In this document: piece after piece, positions 48,174 through 55,306 of the stretch
Layout: every line of letters begins with the position of its first letter
Position numbering within the stretch: the first letter of the stretch is position 1
Source: JANXMY01 sp965246745
Lineage (GTDB): Bacteria > Armatimonadota > Armatimonadia > Armatimonadales > Capsulimonadaceae
Direction of reading: 5' to 3'
Assembly: GCA_965246745.1 (NCBI GenBank)
Contig: OZ251980.1
Span: forward strand, 1,798,001 to 1,862,000
Length of the DNA stretch: 64,000 bases
The notes under the pieces: generated by a model
The model's database searches: none
Seen by the model: the letters and a program-made list of their open reading frames with translations, nothing else
Told to the model about the DNA's origin: nothing
Translations under genes and position numbers: made by a program

Positions 48174-49763
48174 ATGATCCAGAACAGTGAAGATTTGCTG
48201 CCGCTCGGCAGTGTCGGCGTGCAGAAAAGCATTTATTCCGACGGCCCCGTGCCGTCGGCGCATGACACGCCCGAGGACTTCGGCGATTTTTCCGCGCGGG
48301 TCGCCGAAACGTTCGACAGCGTGGACCTGCTTTTGGCCGCCCGCGCCGAAGCTGAAGAAGCCGAAGCCCGCGCCAAAGCCGCCGGCGAAACCCCGCTGCC
48401 GTTCGCCAAAGCCGGCTACAAAGCCCCGCCCGCGTCCGCCGCCGGACGGGCGGCGGGCGGCGGCACCGGCGGCAAGCTCGACAGCCTGCTGCAAAGCCTG
48501 ACCCCCGGCAGCCTCGGCGATGAGTCGCCTGCCCAGCGGTCCATCGGCGAAGGGCTGTCGTCGGGAGATTTAGCCGCCCTCAGCGACGCGTCGGGCGTGC
48601 AGACATCTTTGTCGGCCCGCGACTTTCTCGGCGGCGCGTCGGGCGCGGACTTCGACGAAAACGCGGCCCGCATGGTGGTCGGCGGGGAAACGCGTGACCT
48701 GGCCGATGTTCACATTGACGAGCTGCTGCGCCTTACCGTCGAGTCGGGGGCATCGGATTTGCACCTCTCGGTCGGCCTGCCGCCGATGGTCCGAAAAGAC
48801 GGCAAGCTGGTGCCGCTGCCGTTTGAAAAGGCCGATGAGCGCAGCGCCCAGCGGATCATTTTTGATATTCTCAACGAATCGCAGATCACCAAGTTTGAGC
48901 GGACGCACGAGCTGGACTTCTCGCACGGGGTCAAGGGCGTGGGCCGGTTCCGGTTCAATGTCTACCGCCAGCGGTCGTCGGTCGGCGGCGCGATGCGGGT
49001 CATTCCGAACGTCGTCCCGAGCATGGAGCAGCTTAAGCTGCCCGCCGTCTGCCGGTCGTTCACCCAAAAGCATTCGGGCTTGATCCTCGTGACCGGGCCG
49101 ACCGGATCGGGCAAGTCCACCACTATCGCGTCGCTGATTGATATTATCAACTCGGAGCGCGAAGCGCATATTCTGACCATTGAAGACCCGATTGAGTACC
49201 TGCACGCCCACAAAAAAAGCATGGTCAACCAGCGCGAGCTGGGCACCGACACCGATTCGTTCACCAATGCCCTGCGGGCCAGCCTGCGCGAAGACCCTGA
49301 TGTCATTCTGGTCGGCGAAATGCGCGATTTGGAGACCATCTCCGCCGCGATTACACTGGCGGAAACAGGGCACCTGGTTTTCGCCACGCTCCATACCCGG
49401 TCGGCCCCCGCCACGATAGACCGCATTGTGGACGTGTTCCCCGCTTATCAGCAGGAGCAGATTCGCATTCAGTTGTCCACGAGCATTGAAGCGGTCGTCG
49501 CCCAGCAGCTTCTGCCGAAGATCGGCGGCGGGCGGGTGGCGGCGATTGAAATCATGGTCGCCACCAGCGCCCTCCGAAATCTCATCCGCGAAGGCAAGTC
49601 GTACCAGATTTACTCGGTGATTGAAACCGGCCACCAGTACGGCATGCAGGCGATGGACCGGGTTCTCGCCGATCTGCACAAAAACGGCACGGTGACGTTT
49701 GACGAAGCCGCGACCCGCGCGATAGACCGCGAAAACTTCCAGCGGCTCGTCAAGGGGTATTGA
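48174..49763 (+). CDS. pilT: Twitching-motility retraction ATPase PilT with N-terminal extension
   Basis: A 529-residue PilT-type motor that retracts the pilus. Residues after about 178 match PilT: IDELLRLTVESGASDLHLSV, Walker A GPTGSGKSTTIAS, Asp box ILTIEDPIEY, Walker B VILVGEMRDLETI, His box FATLHTRSAP, and the C-terminal AGL-type end ALRNLIREGKSYQIYSVIET. The first 178 residues are an acidic, Ala/Gly/Ser-rich extension not found in ordinary PilT of about 350 residues. GGGGAC lies seven bases before the ATG at 48174; an in-frame ATG at 48156 is the alternative. The frame further upstream is a shadow of the HDOD gene. Confidence 0.92.
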   Translation: MIQNSEDLLPLGSVGVQKSIYSDGPVPSAHDTPEDFGDFSARVAETFDSVDLLLAARAEAEEAEARAKAAGETPLPFAKAGYKAPPASAAGRAAGGGTGGKLDSLLQSLTPGSLGDESPAQRSIGEGLSSGDLAALSDASGVQTSLSARDFLGGASGADFDENAARMVVGGETRDLADVHIDELLRLTVESGASDLHLSVGLPPMVRKDGKLVPLPFEKADERSAQRIIFDILNESQITKFERTHELDFSHGVKGVGRFRFNVYRQRSSVGGAMRVIPNVVPSMEQLKLPAVCRSFTQKHSGLILVTGPTGSGKSTTIASLIDIINSEREAHILTIEDPIEYLHAHKKSMVNQRELGTDTDSFTNALRASLREDPDVILVGEMRDLETISAAITLAETGHLVFATLHTRSAPATIDRIVDVFPAYQQEQIRIQLSTSIEAVVAQQLLPKIGGGRVAAIEIMVATSALRNLIREGKSYQIYSVIETGHQYGMQAMDRVLADLHKNGTVTFDEAATRAIDRENFQRLVKGY

Positions 49764-50260
49764 AGGCGGGGCTGGGGCTTGCGACAATGGGCCGTCCTGG
49801 TGATTTTGCCTCACATTTCCTGTAAATGCAGCATCATAAACGATGACCAAAGGCAAATAGGAATCTGCAACTTCGGGGTGGACCTTTATAAGACGTTTGG
49901 CGTAGCCGGGTGCTTTAGCCTTTTCTATAGGAGAGAAGATGAAAGCAGTGCTAGCTCGTATTCTGGCATAAACAAGATCAGAGGCGGCTCCGTCGCGCTG
50001 CAATAGATGGTCGCCAAGCGGAGGCATCCACGGCTTGACAGACGAGGCCGTGTAAGCCGTTACCAAAAAAGCAATTCGCGAAAACTGGTGGGAATGCTGA
50101 TCTGGCGTCTGTCGTAAAAGGGAGGTTATACGATAGATATATGTGTAATCTTGGGGGTTGGTCATCGCCCACCTGCTGCGCGTGCTGGACTACGACCCGT
50201 CGGCGCTGGAAGTGCTGCGCCGCCAAGCCGGCCGCCGGGAGCGCCGGCAGTCGGCAGAAG
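49764..50260. other. About 500 bases without a recognised gene
   Basis: No convincing full gene is seen between pilT and the convergent DUF1501 gene. The first part (to about 50140) is less GC-rich and holds short frames only. The last part, 50158-50260, reads in one plus-strand frame as VIAHLLRVLDYDPSALEVLR with a basic end, which looks like a protein fragment without a start or family I can name. It could be the remnant of a lost gene. Confidence 0.45.
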
Positions 50261-51529
50261 TTAAACAAACCCCAGATGCGCGAAGTCGCCGCCCAGCACC
50301 GGATGCGAGGGGGTCAGGAGCCATTTGTCGAGAAGCGTGGCGTAGACCGCGCGGAAATCGGTGTGGAAGCGCAGGTCGCCGTCGTCGAGATCGGTAAGGC
50401 TCGGGTAGTCGCCGTAGATGCCGCCTTTGAGGCCGCCGCCGGCCAGCAGCATGACGCTCGCTGCGCCGTGGTCGGTGCCCGCCGAGCCGTTTTCATGCAC
50501 CCGCCGCCCGAATTCGGAGAAAGTCATGGTGATGACATCGCCTGCGCGTCCCTGCGCCTCCAAGTCGGCATAAAACGCCGCAATGCCGTCGGCCAGCTCG
50601 CCGAGCAGAGTGGCGTGCTGACGCGGCTGGTTGGCATGGGTATCGAAGCCGCCGAGGCTGAGATAGTAAACGCGCGTCCCCACGCCGCCGGTAATCAGCT
50701 TGGCGATGGTTTGCAGGCCCGACGCCAGCCCGCTTTGCGGGTACTTTGCCGCGTGGCCGGATTTCACGTCGTAGTCTTTCAAGGCGCGTTTCAGCTCCAC
50801 GGAGCTGGAATACGCTTCGCTGCCGACGTTGCGGACAAACTCGGCGGCGCTGCCGGCGACCGTCCCCTGCGCGTACAGGGCACGCAGCGTTTCCATCTGC
50901 TTGTCGCGGTCCCCGGCGTCACTCTTGAACCCGAAGTCATTGCCGCCGCCGATCACCGACGCCGGCACGTCGTCGGAAAACAGCGTCAGCGGCAGGGCCG
51001 AGCCGAGCGTGATCCCCGACAGCGGGTTTCCCTGAAAGTGGCCGTCGTCATCGAAGTACCGGGCGAGCCAGCCGGTGCGCTCGCGGACATCCATCTGCGG
51101 GCTGCCGGTCTGCCAGATGTCCATGCTTTGAAAGTGACTCCGATTGGGGTCCGGGTAGCCGACCCCCGTGACCACGGCTAATTGCCCTTTGTCGTACAGC
51201 GGCTTCAGCGCCGCCATGTTCGGGTGCAGGCCAATCGCGCTTGACAGCGTGACCACATCGCGCGAGGGGACGCCGATCACGGGCCGCGCTTTGGCGTAGC
51301 CGCCGTCGGTGTACGGGATCACCGTGTTGAGGCCGTCGTTGCCGCCGGACATCTCGATCACGACCAGGATTTTGCCGCCGGGAATGGCCGGCAGGCTTAA
51401 ATCAAAGGCCCGGCCCGCCTGCGCCGACGCCGCCGACATCAAAAATGTCGGCATCGCCAGCCCGAGGCCGACAAACGCCAGGCCGTTTTGCAGAAACCGG
51501 CGGCGAGACAGCGAGTCAAATGGGGACAT
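50261..51529 (-). CDS. DUF1501 secreted protein (Tat signal)
   Basis: A 422-residue protein of the DUF1501 family, related to sulfatase/alkaline-phosphatase-like proteins. The N-terminus carries a twin-arginine motif (LSRRRFLQNGLAFVG) and hydrophobic stretch. Typical residues are visible: GGKILVVIEMSGGNDGLNTV, GLHPNMAALKPLYDKGQLAV and TDHGAASVMLLAGGGLKGGI. DUF1501 and DUF1800 genes commonly sit together, as here; their joint function is unknown. AGGAG lies nine bases before the ATG. A palindromic element (copy C) fills the gap to the DUF1800 gene upstream. Confidence 0.9.
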   Translation of the reverse strand: MSPFDSLSRRRFLQNGLAFVGLGLAMPTFLMSAASAQAGRAFDLSLPAIPGGKILVVIEMSGGNDGLNTVIPYTDGGYAKARPVIGVPSRDVVTLSSAIGLHPNMAALKPLYDKGQLAVVTGVGYPDPNRSHFQSMDIWQTGSPQMDVRERTGWLARYFDDDGHFQGNPLSGITLGSALPLTLFSDDVPASVIGGGNDFGFKSDAGDRDKQMETLRALYAQGTVAGSAAEFVRNVGSEAYSSSVELKRALKDYDVKSGHAAKYPQSGLASGLQTIAKLITGGVGTRVYYLSLGGFDTHANQPRQHATLLGELADGIAAFYADLEAQGRAGDVITMTFSEFGRRVHENGSAGTDHGAASVMLLAGGGLKGGIYGDYPSLTDLDDGDLRFHTDFRAVYATLLDKWLLTPSHPVLGGDFAHLGFV

Positions 51530-51548
51530 GGAACTGTTCTCCTCAATG

Positions 51549-51639
51549 CCCCCCCCGCCCCCAATAATGGGGGAGCAATACAGAAAGGCCGGCGTTCGGC
51601 TCTTCTAATCCGGCTCCCCCATTATTGGGGGCGGGGGGG
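51549..51639. repeat. Palindromic element GCCCCCAATNATGGGGG family, copy C
   Basis: The terminal repeats CCCCCGCCCCCAATAATGGG and their inverse match copies A and B inside dsbD. The 38-base core differs but ends CTTCTAATCCGG, close to the other cores. This copy lies between the DUF1800 and DUF1501 genes of one operon, so it would be transcribed into the intergenic mRNA. Confidence 0.85.
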
Positions 51640-51643
51640 ACTT

Positions 51644-52996
51644 TTACGCCAGTTGGTATTCCGGCGCGGACAAAATCAAAGCCGTCAGGCCCGGCGCTTT
51701 GGCGTCGAAGTTGACCGATAATTCACTGCCTTCGGCGGCGTAGGCGACAAGGGCCGCATGGGTCGCCGCGCCCGGCGGGTGACCCGGCAGGAGCAGGCCC
51801 CATACGGCGTCCACCATCTGCGCGGGCGTCTGCACACCGTTCGGCGCGGTGCCGTAAGCCGCAATCCCGCGATGCAGGCGCGGCGACAGCAGCCCGCGCC
51901 GGCTCATCACCTCGGTCAGCGTGTTGGCGAAATTGGCCCGCGCAATCAGCGTCATCGTGTTCATCCACGTTTTGCCGCCGCTCCAGCCCTTCACATTCGG
52001 CGGGTTGAACAGCTCCTGGCCCATGGTCCGGCCCGCGCCCAATAAGTTGTTGTTGGCCGCCGAAAACGGCGCGTCCAAAGTCCGCAGCGCCGTGACGATA
52101 TACTCGGTCGGGCTTTTGATCTTGGCGTGGAGCGCGGCGTCCGAGTAAAACGCCGGGGAGTTCAGCAGCGCGGTCAGGACGGCGCGTATCTCATAGCCGC
52201 TTGCAAAATACGCCTGCGTCAAGGGCTTGATGTCCGCCGGCGTCGGCGCGTCATGCACATAAAACTTGAACAGCTTGGTGCAGACGAAGCGTGCGGTGGA
52301 CGGGTGCTTGACCACGATGTCTAAAATATCGTCGCCGTTTAAATTCCCCGTCTGCCCGAGAAACGTCTTTTCCCCGTCGTCGTGCTGCTCGGCGTTAAAT
52401 TTGAACGTGTCGGTGTCCCGGTCGAACTGCCAGCCGGTGAATGCCCGCGCACACTCTTTCACATCGGCTTCGGTGTACCCGCCGCCGGCCCCGAGCGTGA
52501 ACAGTTCCAAAAGCTCGCGCCCGTAATTCTCGTTGGGCTTGCCCCGGCGGTTCTCCGCGCCGTCCAGCCAGACCAGCATTGCCGGGTCGCGCGAGACCGC
52601 CGCCAGTAGGGTCCGAAAATTGCCCAGCGCGTGCGTGCGGAACGTCTCATTCTGCTCCCACATCCGGCGCGGGTGGTCCACTTTATAGTTGGCCGTCGCG
52701 AAATGCCCGTGCCAAAACAGCGTCATTTTTTCTTCCAGCGGCCGGGGCGAGTGCGACATTCGGTAAAGCCACCACTTTTTGATGCTGTCGAGCGAGTCGA
52801 AGTCCACATAATCGCCCTGCACTTCGGCCAGCAGCGCCGGAAACGGGTCGGCGACCGTTTCCGGGTGCAGAAGCCGCCGCGTCGCGCCGGCCAGGCCCAT
52901 CTTCGAGTACGCCGCCCATTCCGGCCCCCGCGCCCCAAAGCCCGCCCGCCGCAAAAGATGCGCCAGCCGGTGCGTGTCTGCTGCTGAATGTGTCAT
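51644..52996 (-). CDS. DUF1800 protein
   Basis: A 450-residue protein of the DUF1800 family. Visible family stretches are RLAHLLRRAGFGARGPEWAA, KMTLFWHGHFATANYKVDHP, LLAAVSRDPAMLVWLDGAEN and GRELLELFTLGAGGGYTEAD. DUF1800 proteins are usually encoded with DUF1501 proteins, as seen here, and their molecular role is unknown. GGGAGGG lies nine bases before the ATG at 52996; the longer start at 53014 would put the start codon in that site. TATAAT (53034-53029 on the minus strand) is a likely -10 box. Confidence 0.9.
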   Translation of the reverse strand: MTHSAADTHRLAHLLRRAGFGARGPEWAAYSKMGLAGATRRLLHPETVADPFPALLAEVQGDYVDFDSLDSIKKWWLYRMSHSPRPLEEKMTLFWHGHFATANYKVDHPRRMWEQNETFRTHALGNFRTLLAAVSRDPAMLVWLDGAENRRGKPNENYGRELLELFTLGAGGGYTEADVKECARAFTGWQFDRDTDTFKFNAEQHDDGEKTFLGQTGNLNGDDILDIVVKHPSTARFVCTKLFKFYVHDAPTPADIKPLTQAYFASGYEIRAVLTALLNSPAFYSDAALHAKIKSPTEYIVTALRTLDAPFSAANNNLLGAGRTMGQELFNPPNVKGWSGGKTWMNTMTLIARANFANTLTEVMSRRGLLSPRLHRGIAAYGTAPNGVQTPAQMVDAVWGLLLPGHPPGAATHAALVAYAAEGSELSVNFDAKAPGLTALILSAPEYQLA

Positions 52997-53083
52997 CGCC
53001 GCAAGCCCTCCCACTTTACTGACAAGTGATTATACCAAACAGTTCACCAAAAGCGCATAAATCGTTTTCGATATGCGGGGCGG

Positions 53084-53431
53084 TTAGGCCCCCGCTCGGT
53101 GCGCCTCGGCGTAAAGGCGCAGCGCCGCCTGCATCCGCTGCGGGTAGTTCTGCCCCTGCGCCTGGAACCACTCAAGAACGTCTTCCTCAATCACCACTTC
53201 CACAGTCACAGCGCGGACCTTGCCGAGTGATGCCGACGCCGGAAAGCGCCACTGCATCCGCGCCAGGTCTTTTTCGGTCAGAGGCGGAATGTCCGATGTG
53301 TCAATCTCGTCTTCCGACAGCGCATCTACCCTTGCCCAATCGATACGGGTCGGCCCGGACAGCTCCGCCGCCGATTTGCTGACCCAAACCTCGTCAGTGA
53401 CCGAGGAGTTGCCTGATGTATCGTTCCTAAT
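53084..53431 (-). CDS. BrnA-family antitoxin
   Basis: The C-terminal 90 residues match BrnA antitoxins: ALSEDEIDTSDIPPLTEKDL, then a ribbon-helix-helix region with VTVEVVIEEDVLEWFQAQGQ and NYPQRMQAALRLYAEAHRAG. The frame remains open upstream to 53527, but that part is the shadow of the BrnT remnant. In this frame the point where BrnA normally overlaps the BrnT stop reads ATTAG, so the start codon would be ATT at 53431. No ATG, GTG or TTG lies nearby in frame. Either ATT is used, or translation begins far downstream, or the gene is decaying. Confidence 0.7.
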   Translation of the reverse strand: MRNDTSGNSSVTDEVWVSKSAAELSGPTRIDWARVDALSEDEIDTSDIPPLTEKDLARMQWRFPASASLGKVRAVTVEVVIEEDVLEWFQAQGQNYPQRMQAALRLYAEAHRAGA

Positions 53432-53560
53432 GCTTTTGCTCCTGCGGCTGCGCCCGCCGGATCGAAATAATCCGAATTGTTTCTTCGTCCGGTTCAGCAA
53501 AGACAACCGAGACAGCGCAACCGCCAAGCATTCTCAGCCCAAGCCAGCGGTCTTCCCATA
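53427..53560 (-). pseudogene. BrnT toxin remnant
   Basis: In the frame ending with TAG at 53429-53427 the sequence reads RMLGGCAVSVVFAEPDEETI and continues IRIISIRRAQPQEQKH, the C-terminal half of a BrnT ribonuclease toxin. A stop codon occurs in frame at the MazF-gene boundary, so about half of the usual 90 residues are missing. The remnant precedes BrnA in the normal order. It is probably non-functional. Confidence 0.7.
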
Positions 53561-53561
53561 A

Positions 53562-53897
53562 TCATGCCCCAAGTATCTCGTTCAGCCCTTCCAAGACCAA
53601 TGCTGTTTCTTCCGCAGTCGCTTCACCAAGTTTTTTGCCGAGGCGCAGAGTAGAGATAGTGCGTATTTGACTGATTTTTGCCCAGGAGCGCTTTGAGAAT
53701 CCGGACCCGATGATTTCCAACGTGAGTGGAAACGCGGCTTTCGGCTCCCGGCTGGTCAGCGGAACAACGATCACTGCCCCGGAACGTGCATTGAAGACAG
53801 TTTCGCTCAAAATGAGCGCCGGGCGGCGGCCTGCCTGCTCCACTCCCACGGCCGGATCAAGCTCCGCCCAGTAAACGTCGCCTCTTAAAATTGCCAT
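53562..53897 (-). CDS. MazF/PemK-family toxin
   Basis: A 111-residue endoribonuclease toxin with the MazF pattern: MAILRGDVYWAELDPAVGVE at the start, RRPALILSETVFN, VPLTSREPKAAFP, and AKISQIRTISTLRLGKKLG near the end. It would cut mRNA when free of its antitoxin. The ATG at 53897 lies 16 bases after the antitoxin stop codon. The frame extends upstream through the antitoxin gene as a shadow. Normal length indicates an intact gene. Confidence 0.92.
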   Translation of the reverse strand: MAILRGDVYWAELDPAVGVEQAGRRPALILSETVFNARSGAVIVVPLTSREPKAAFPLTLEIIGSGFSKRSWAKISQIRTISTLRLGKKLGEATAEETALVLEGLNEILGA

Positions 53898-53913
53898 CAG
53901 TTTAAAGTTGCCA

Positions 53914-54156
53914 TCAGTACGGTTCCCACTGCGCCGTATCTGCGGCGAAGCCTTCCTCTGCCATCGCCTGCTCTTCCTGGGGATCAAGTTTGGCACACTC
54001 AACTGCAAGCCGTGTTTTGCCCAGGCGTGCGATCTTCTCCTGAACCGCCGACTGCACCGCTTGGCTGCGGCTCGGAAACACACGAGATTGAACCAAAACG
54101 TCAAGTCGGCTCAGTAGGCTTTCATCAATAGAGACAGTGATCTTTGCGACACTCAT
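53914..54156 (-). CDS. Ribbon-helix-helix antitoxin for the MazF toxin
   Basis: An 80-residue CopG/MazE-like protein: MSVAKITVSIDESLLSRLDV followed by SRSQAVQSAVQEKIARLGKT is the ribbon-helix-helix DNA-binding part, and the acidic C-terminus with EEQAMAEEGFAADTAQWEPY would wrap around MazF. It lies directly upstream of the toxin. The promoter ends six bases before the ATG, so the transcript may be leaderless; autorepression is typical of the family. Confidence 0.9.
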   Translation of the reverse strand: MSVAKITVSIDESLLSRLDVLVQSRVFPSRSQAVQSAVQEKIARLGKTRLAVECAKLDPQEEQAMAEEGFAADTAQWEPY

Positions 54157-54162
54157 TTTCTA

Positions 54163-54192
54163 GTGTTACCCTAAGTCATACCAAGATGTCAA
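54163..54192 (-). promoter_or_regulatory. Promoter for the MazEF-like module, possibly leaderless
   Basis: On the minus strand TTGACA (54192-54187) and TAACAC (54168-54163) are 18 bases apart, and the -10 box ends six bases before the ATG at 54156. Confidence 0.5.
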
Positions 54193-54202
54193 GCCATTTT
54201 GC

Positions 54203-54385
54203 TTAACTGCTCTTCTGTCTTGACCGCCTCAGCGCCGCCGGCAGCCCCCAAAAAATCACTGCCGCCCCTGCCGCCGCCAGCAGTATCCAGAGGAAATTCC
54301 AACGGGGAACGCACGAGTACACGATATACGCCCCGACAACCACGGCAATCGCCGTATTGCGAACATCAAAGAATGTTCTTACCAT
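54203..54385 (-). CDS. Small two-helix membrane protein
   Basis: A 60-residue protein with two hydrophobic segments, AIAVVVGAYIVYSCVP and FLWILLAAAGAAVIFWGLPA, and a basic tail. No family is recognised. No clear Shine-Dalgarno precedes the ATG at 54385, while the frame extends upstream without protein-like character. It lies downstream of the 89-residue gene on the same strand. Confidence 0.5.
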   Translation of the reverse strand: MVRTFFDVRNTAIAVVVGAYIVYSCVPRWNFLWILLAAAGAAVIFWGLPAALRRSRQKSS

Positions 54386-54431
54386 CTTGCGGCTTGCCGC
54401 GCGTGATGCCGCCGGCTCGACCGGCGGCGTA

Positions 54432-54701
54432 TTATGATGCGTCGTCTGCACGAAAATAGCCGATTTCTCTGCCGAACAGGCGTGCTTTTGAAGCAATCCG
54501 GCTGACCTGCCCGCGCAGGAACTTGGCTCGCTCCAAGTTATACAGCCGTGCCAGGGCTGCTTCCGTGCCGCCCATTTGCTCCGCCATCTGCTCGTGGCCT
54601 TGCGCGGTGAGTTCACGTTCCTCTTCCGACATCGCTGCCAGCTTGCGATTATCTTGAAACGCTTCCGTCGCCGCCTCCTTGAGTTTTAGTGGCAGCAACA
54701 T
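54432..54701 (-). CDS. Hypothetical 89-residue helical protein
   Basis: A charged, helical protein starting MLLPLKLKEAATEAFQDNRK and containing TEAALARLYNLERAKFLRGQ. No family is recognised. A TATAGT box on the minus strand (54713-54708) ends six bases before the ATG and no Shine-Dalgarno is present, again suggesting a leaderless transcript. It lies between two small membrane-protein genes. Confidence 0.6.
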   Translation of the reverse strand: MLLPLKLKEAATEAFQDNRKLAAMSEEERELTAQGHEQMAEQMGGTEAALARLYNLERAKFLRGQVSRIASKARLFGREIGYFRADDAS

Positions 54702-54707
54702 GACGAC

Positions 54708-54713
54708 ACTATA
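54708..54713 (-). promoter_or_regulatory. -10 box six bases before the start of the 89-residue gene
   Basis: TATAGT on the minus strand, followed by GTCGTC and then ATG. The -35 region is weak. Confidence 0.4.
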
Positions 54714-54716
54714 CCT

Positions 54717-55220
54717 TTACTGCTTGTGCTTGCCGAGCCTTCGCAAGATTATTGCACCAAATGCGCTGGCGAGTGAAATGGTGACACCAACGAAGACGAG
54801 ATAACCGAGGAACAGCAAAATGCCGAATAGGATAGACCAGATATTAGGGAACTTCATGCGGCTCAGTATGGAAGTTACTGCGACGCCGCCGAAAGCGATT
54901 GCCCCGAGGACGGATAGCACCGCAAAGTGGGTCACGAGATAGTCAATGGCCCACAAATGAATTTTGGAGAGCAGTTCCTCCGAATGCTCAGAACCCGGCA
55001 GCCTTTCGGGTTCGTCGCCAAAGTGATAATACGGAGGGCTGTTGGGCAAGGGAAGAGGGGCGTCTTCCGCCTGAATCGAAGCCTCTTTCCCATACTGCTT
55101 CGCCAGCAGTCTTCTTTGACGGTAATAGTTCATGCCCCAAAAGCAGAGAAACAGTAAAAACGGAAGCAGACCTGCCAGTAGCCCAGGCCGATTGACAAAA
55201 AACCAAAGTATCGGGTTCAT
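54717..55220 (-). CDS. Hypothetical membrane protein with three helices
   Basis: A 167-residue protein with hydrophobic segments at about 4-28 (LLAGLLPFLLFLCFWGM), 95-118 (FAVLSVLGAIAFGGVAVTSI) and 126-155 (ILFGILLFLGYLVFVGVTIS). The middle loop is acidic and Pro-rich. No family is recognised. No strong Shine-Dalgarno is seen before the ATG. The neighbours do not clarify its role. Confidence 0.6.
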   Translation of the reverse strand: MNPILWFFVNRPGLLAGLLPFLLFLCFWGMNYYRQRRLLAKQYGKEASIQAEDAPLPLPNSPPYYHFGDEPERLPGSEHSEELLSKIHLWAIDYLVTHFAVLSVLGAIAFGGVAVTSILSRMKFPNIWSILFGILLFLGYLVFVGVTISLASAFGAIILRRLGKHKQ

Positions 55221-55240
55221 CGGTTATTTTGCCTATCGTC

Positions 55241-55305
55241 GGCTTGCCTCTCACCCTCTCCTTAAGAAAGGAGAGGGTCGCGAGGAACGAGCGGGGTGAG
55301 GTTTC
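55241..55305. repeat. Inverted repeat with CCCTCTCCTT-AAGGAGAGGG
   Basis: ACCCTCTCCTT and AAAGGAGAGGGT form a hairpin at about 55253-55278, flanked by CTCACC and GGTGAGG further out. It lies just after the stop of the GH42-like gene and may end its transcript, although no T-run follows. Confidence 0.55.
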
Positions 55306-55306
55306 C

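Noticed and set aside
48570..50165. 531-codon minus-strand frame opposite pilT
   Set aside because: Its sequence within the pilT part is a shadow, and the part beyond pilT has no recognisable pattern or start signal.
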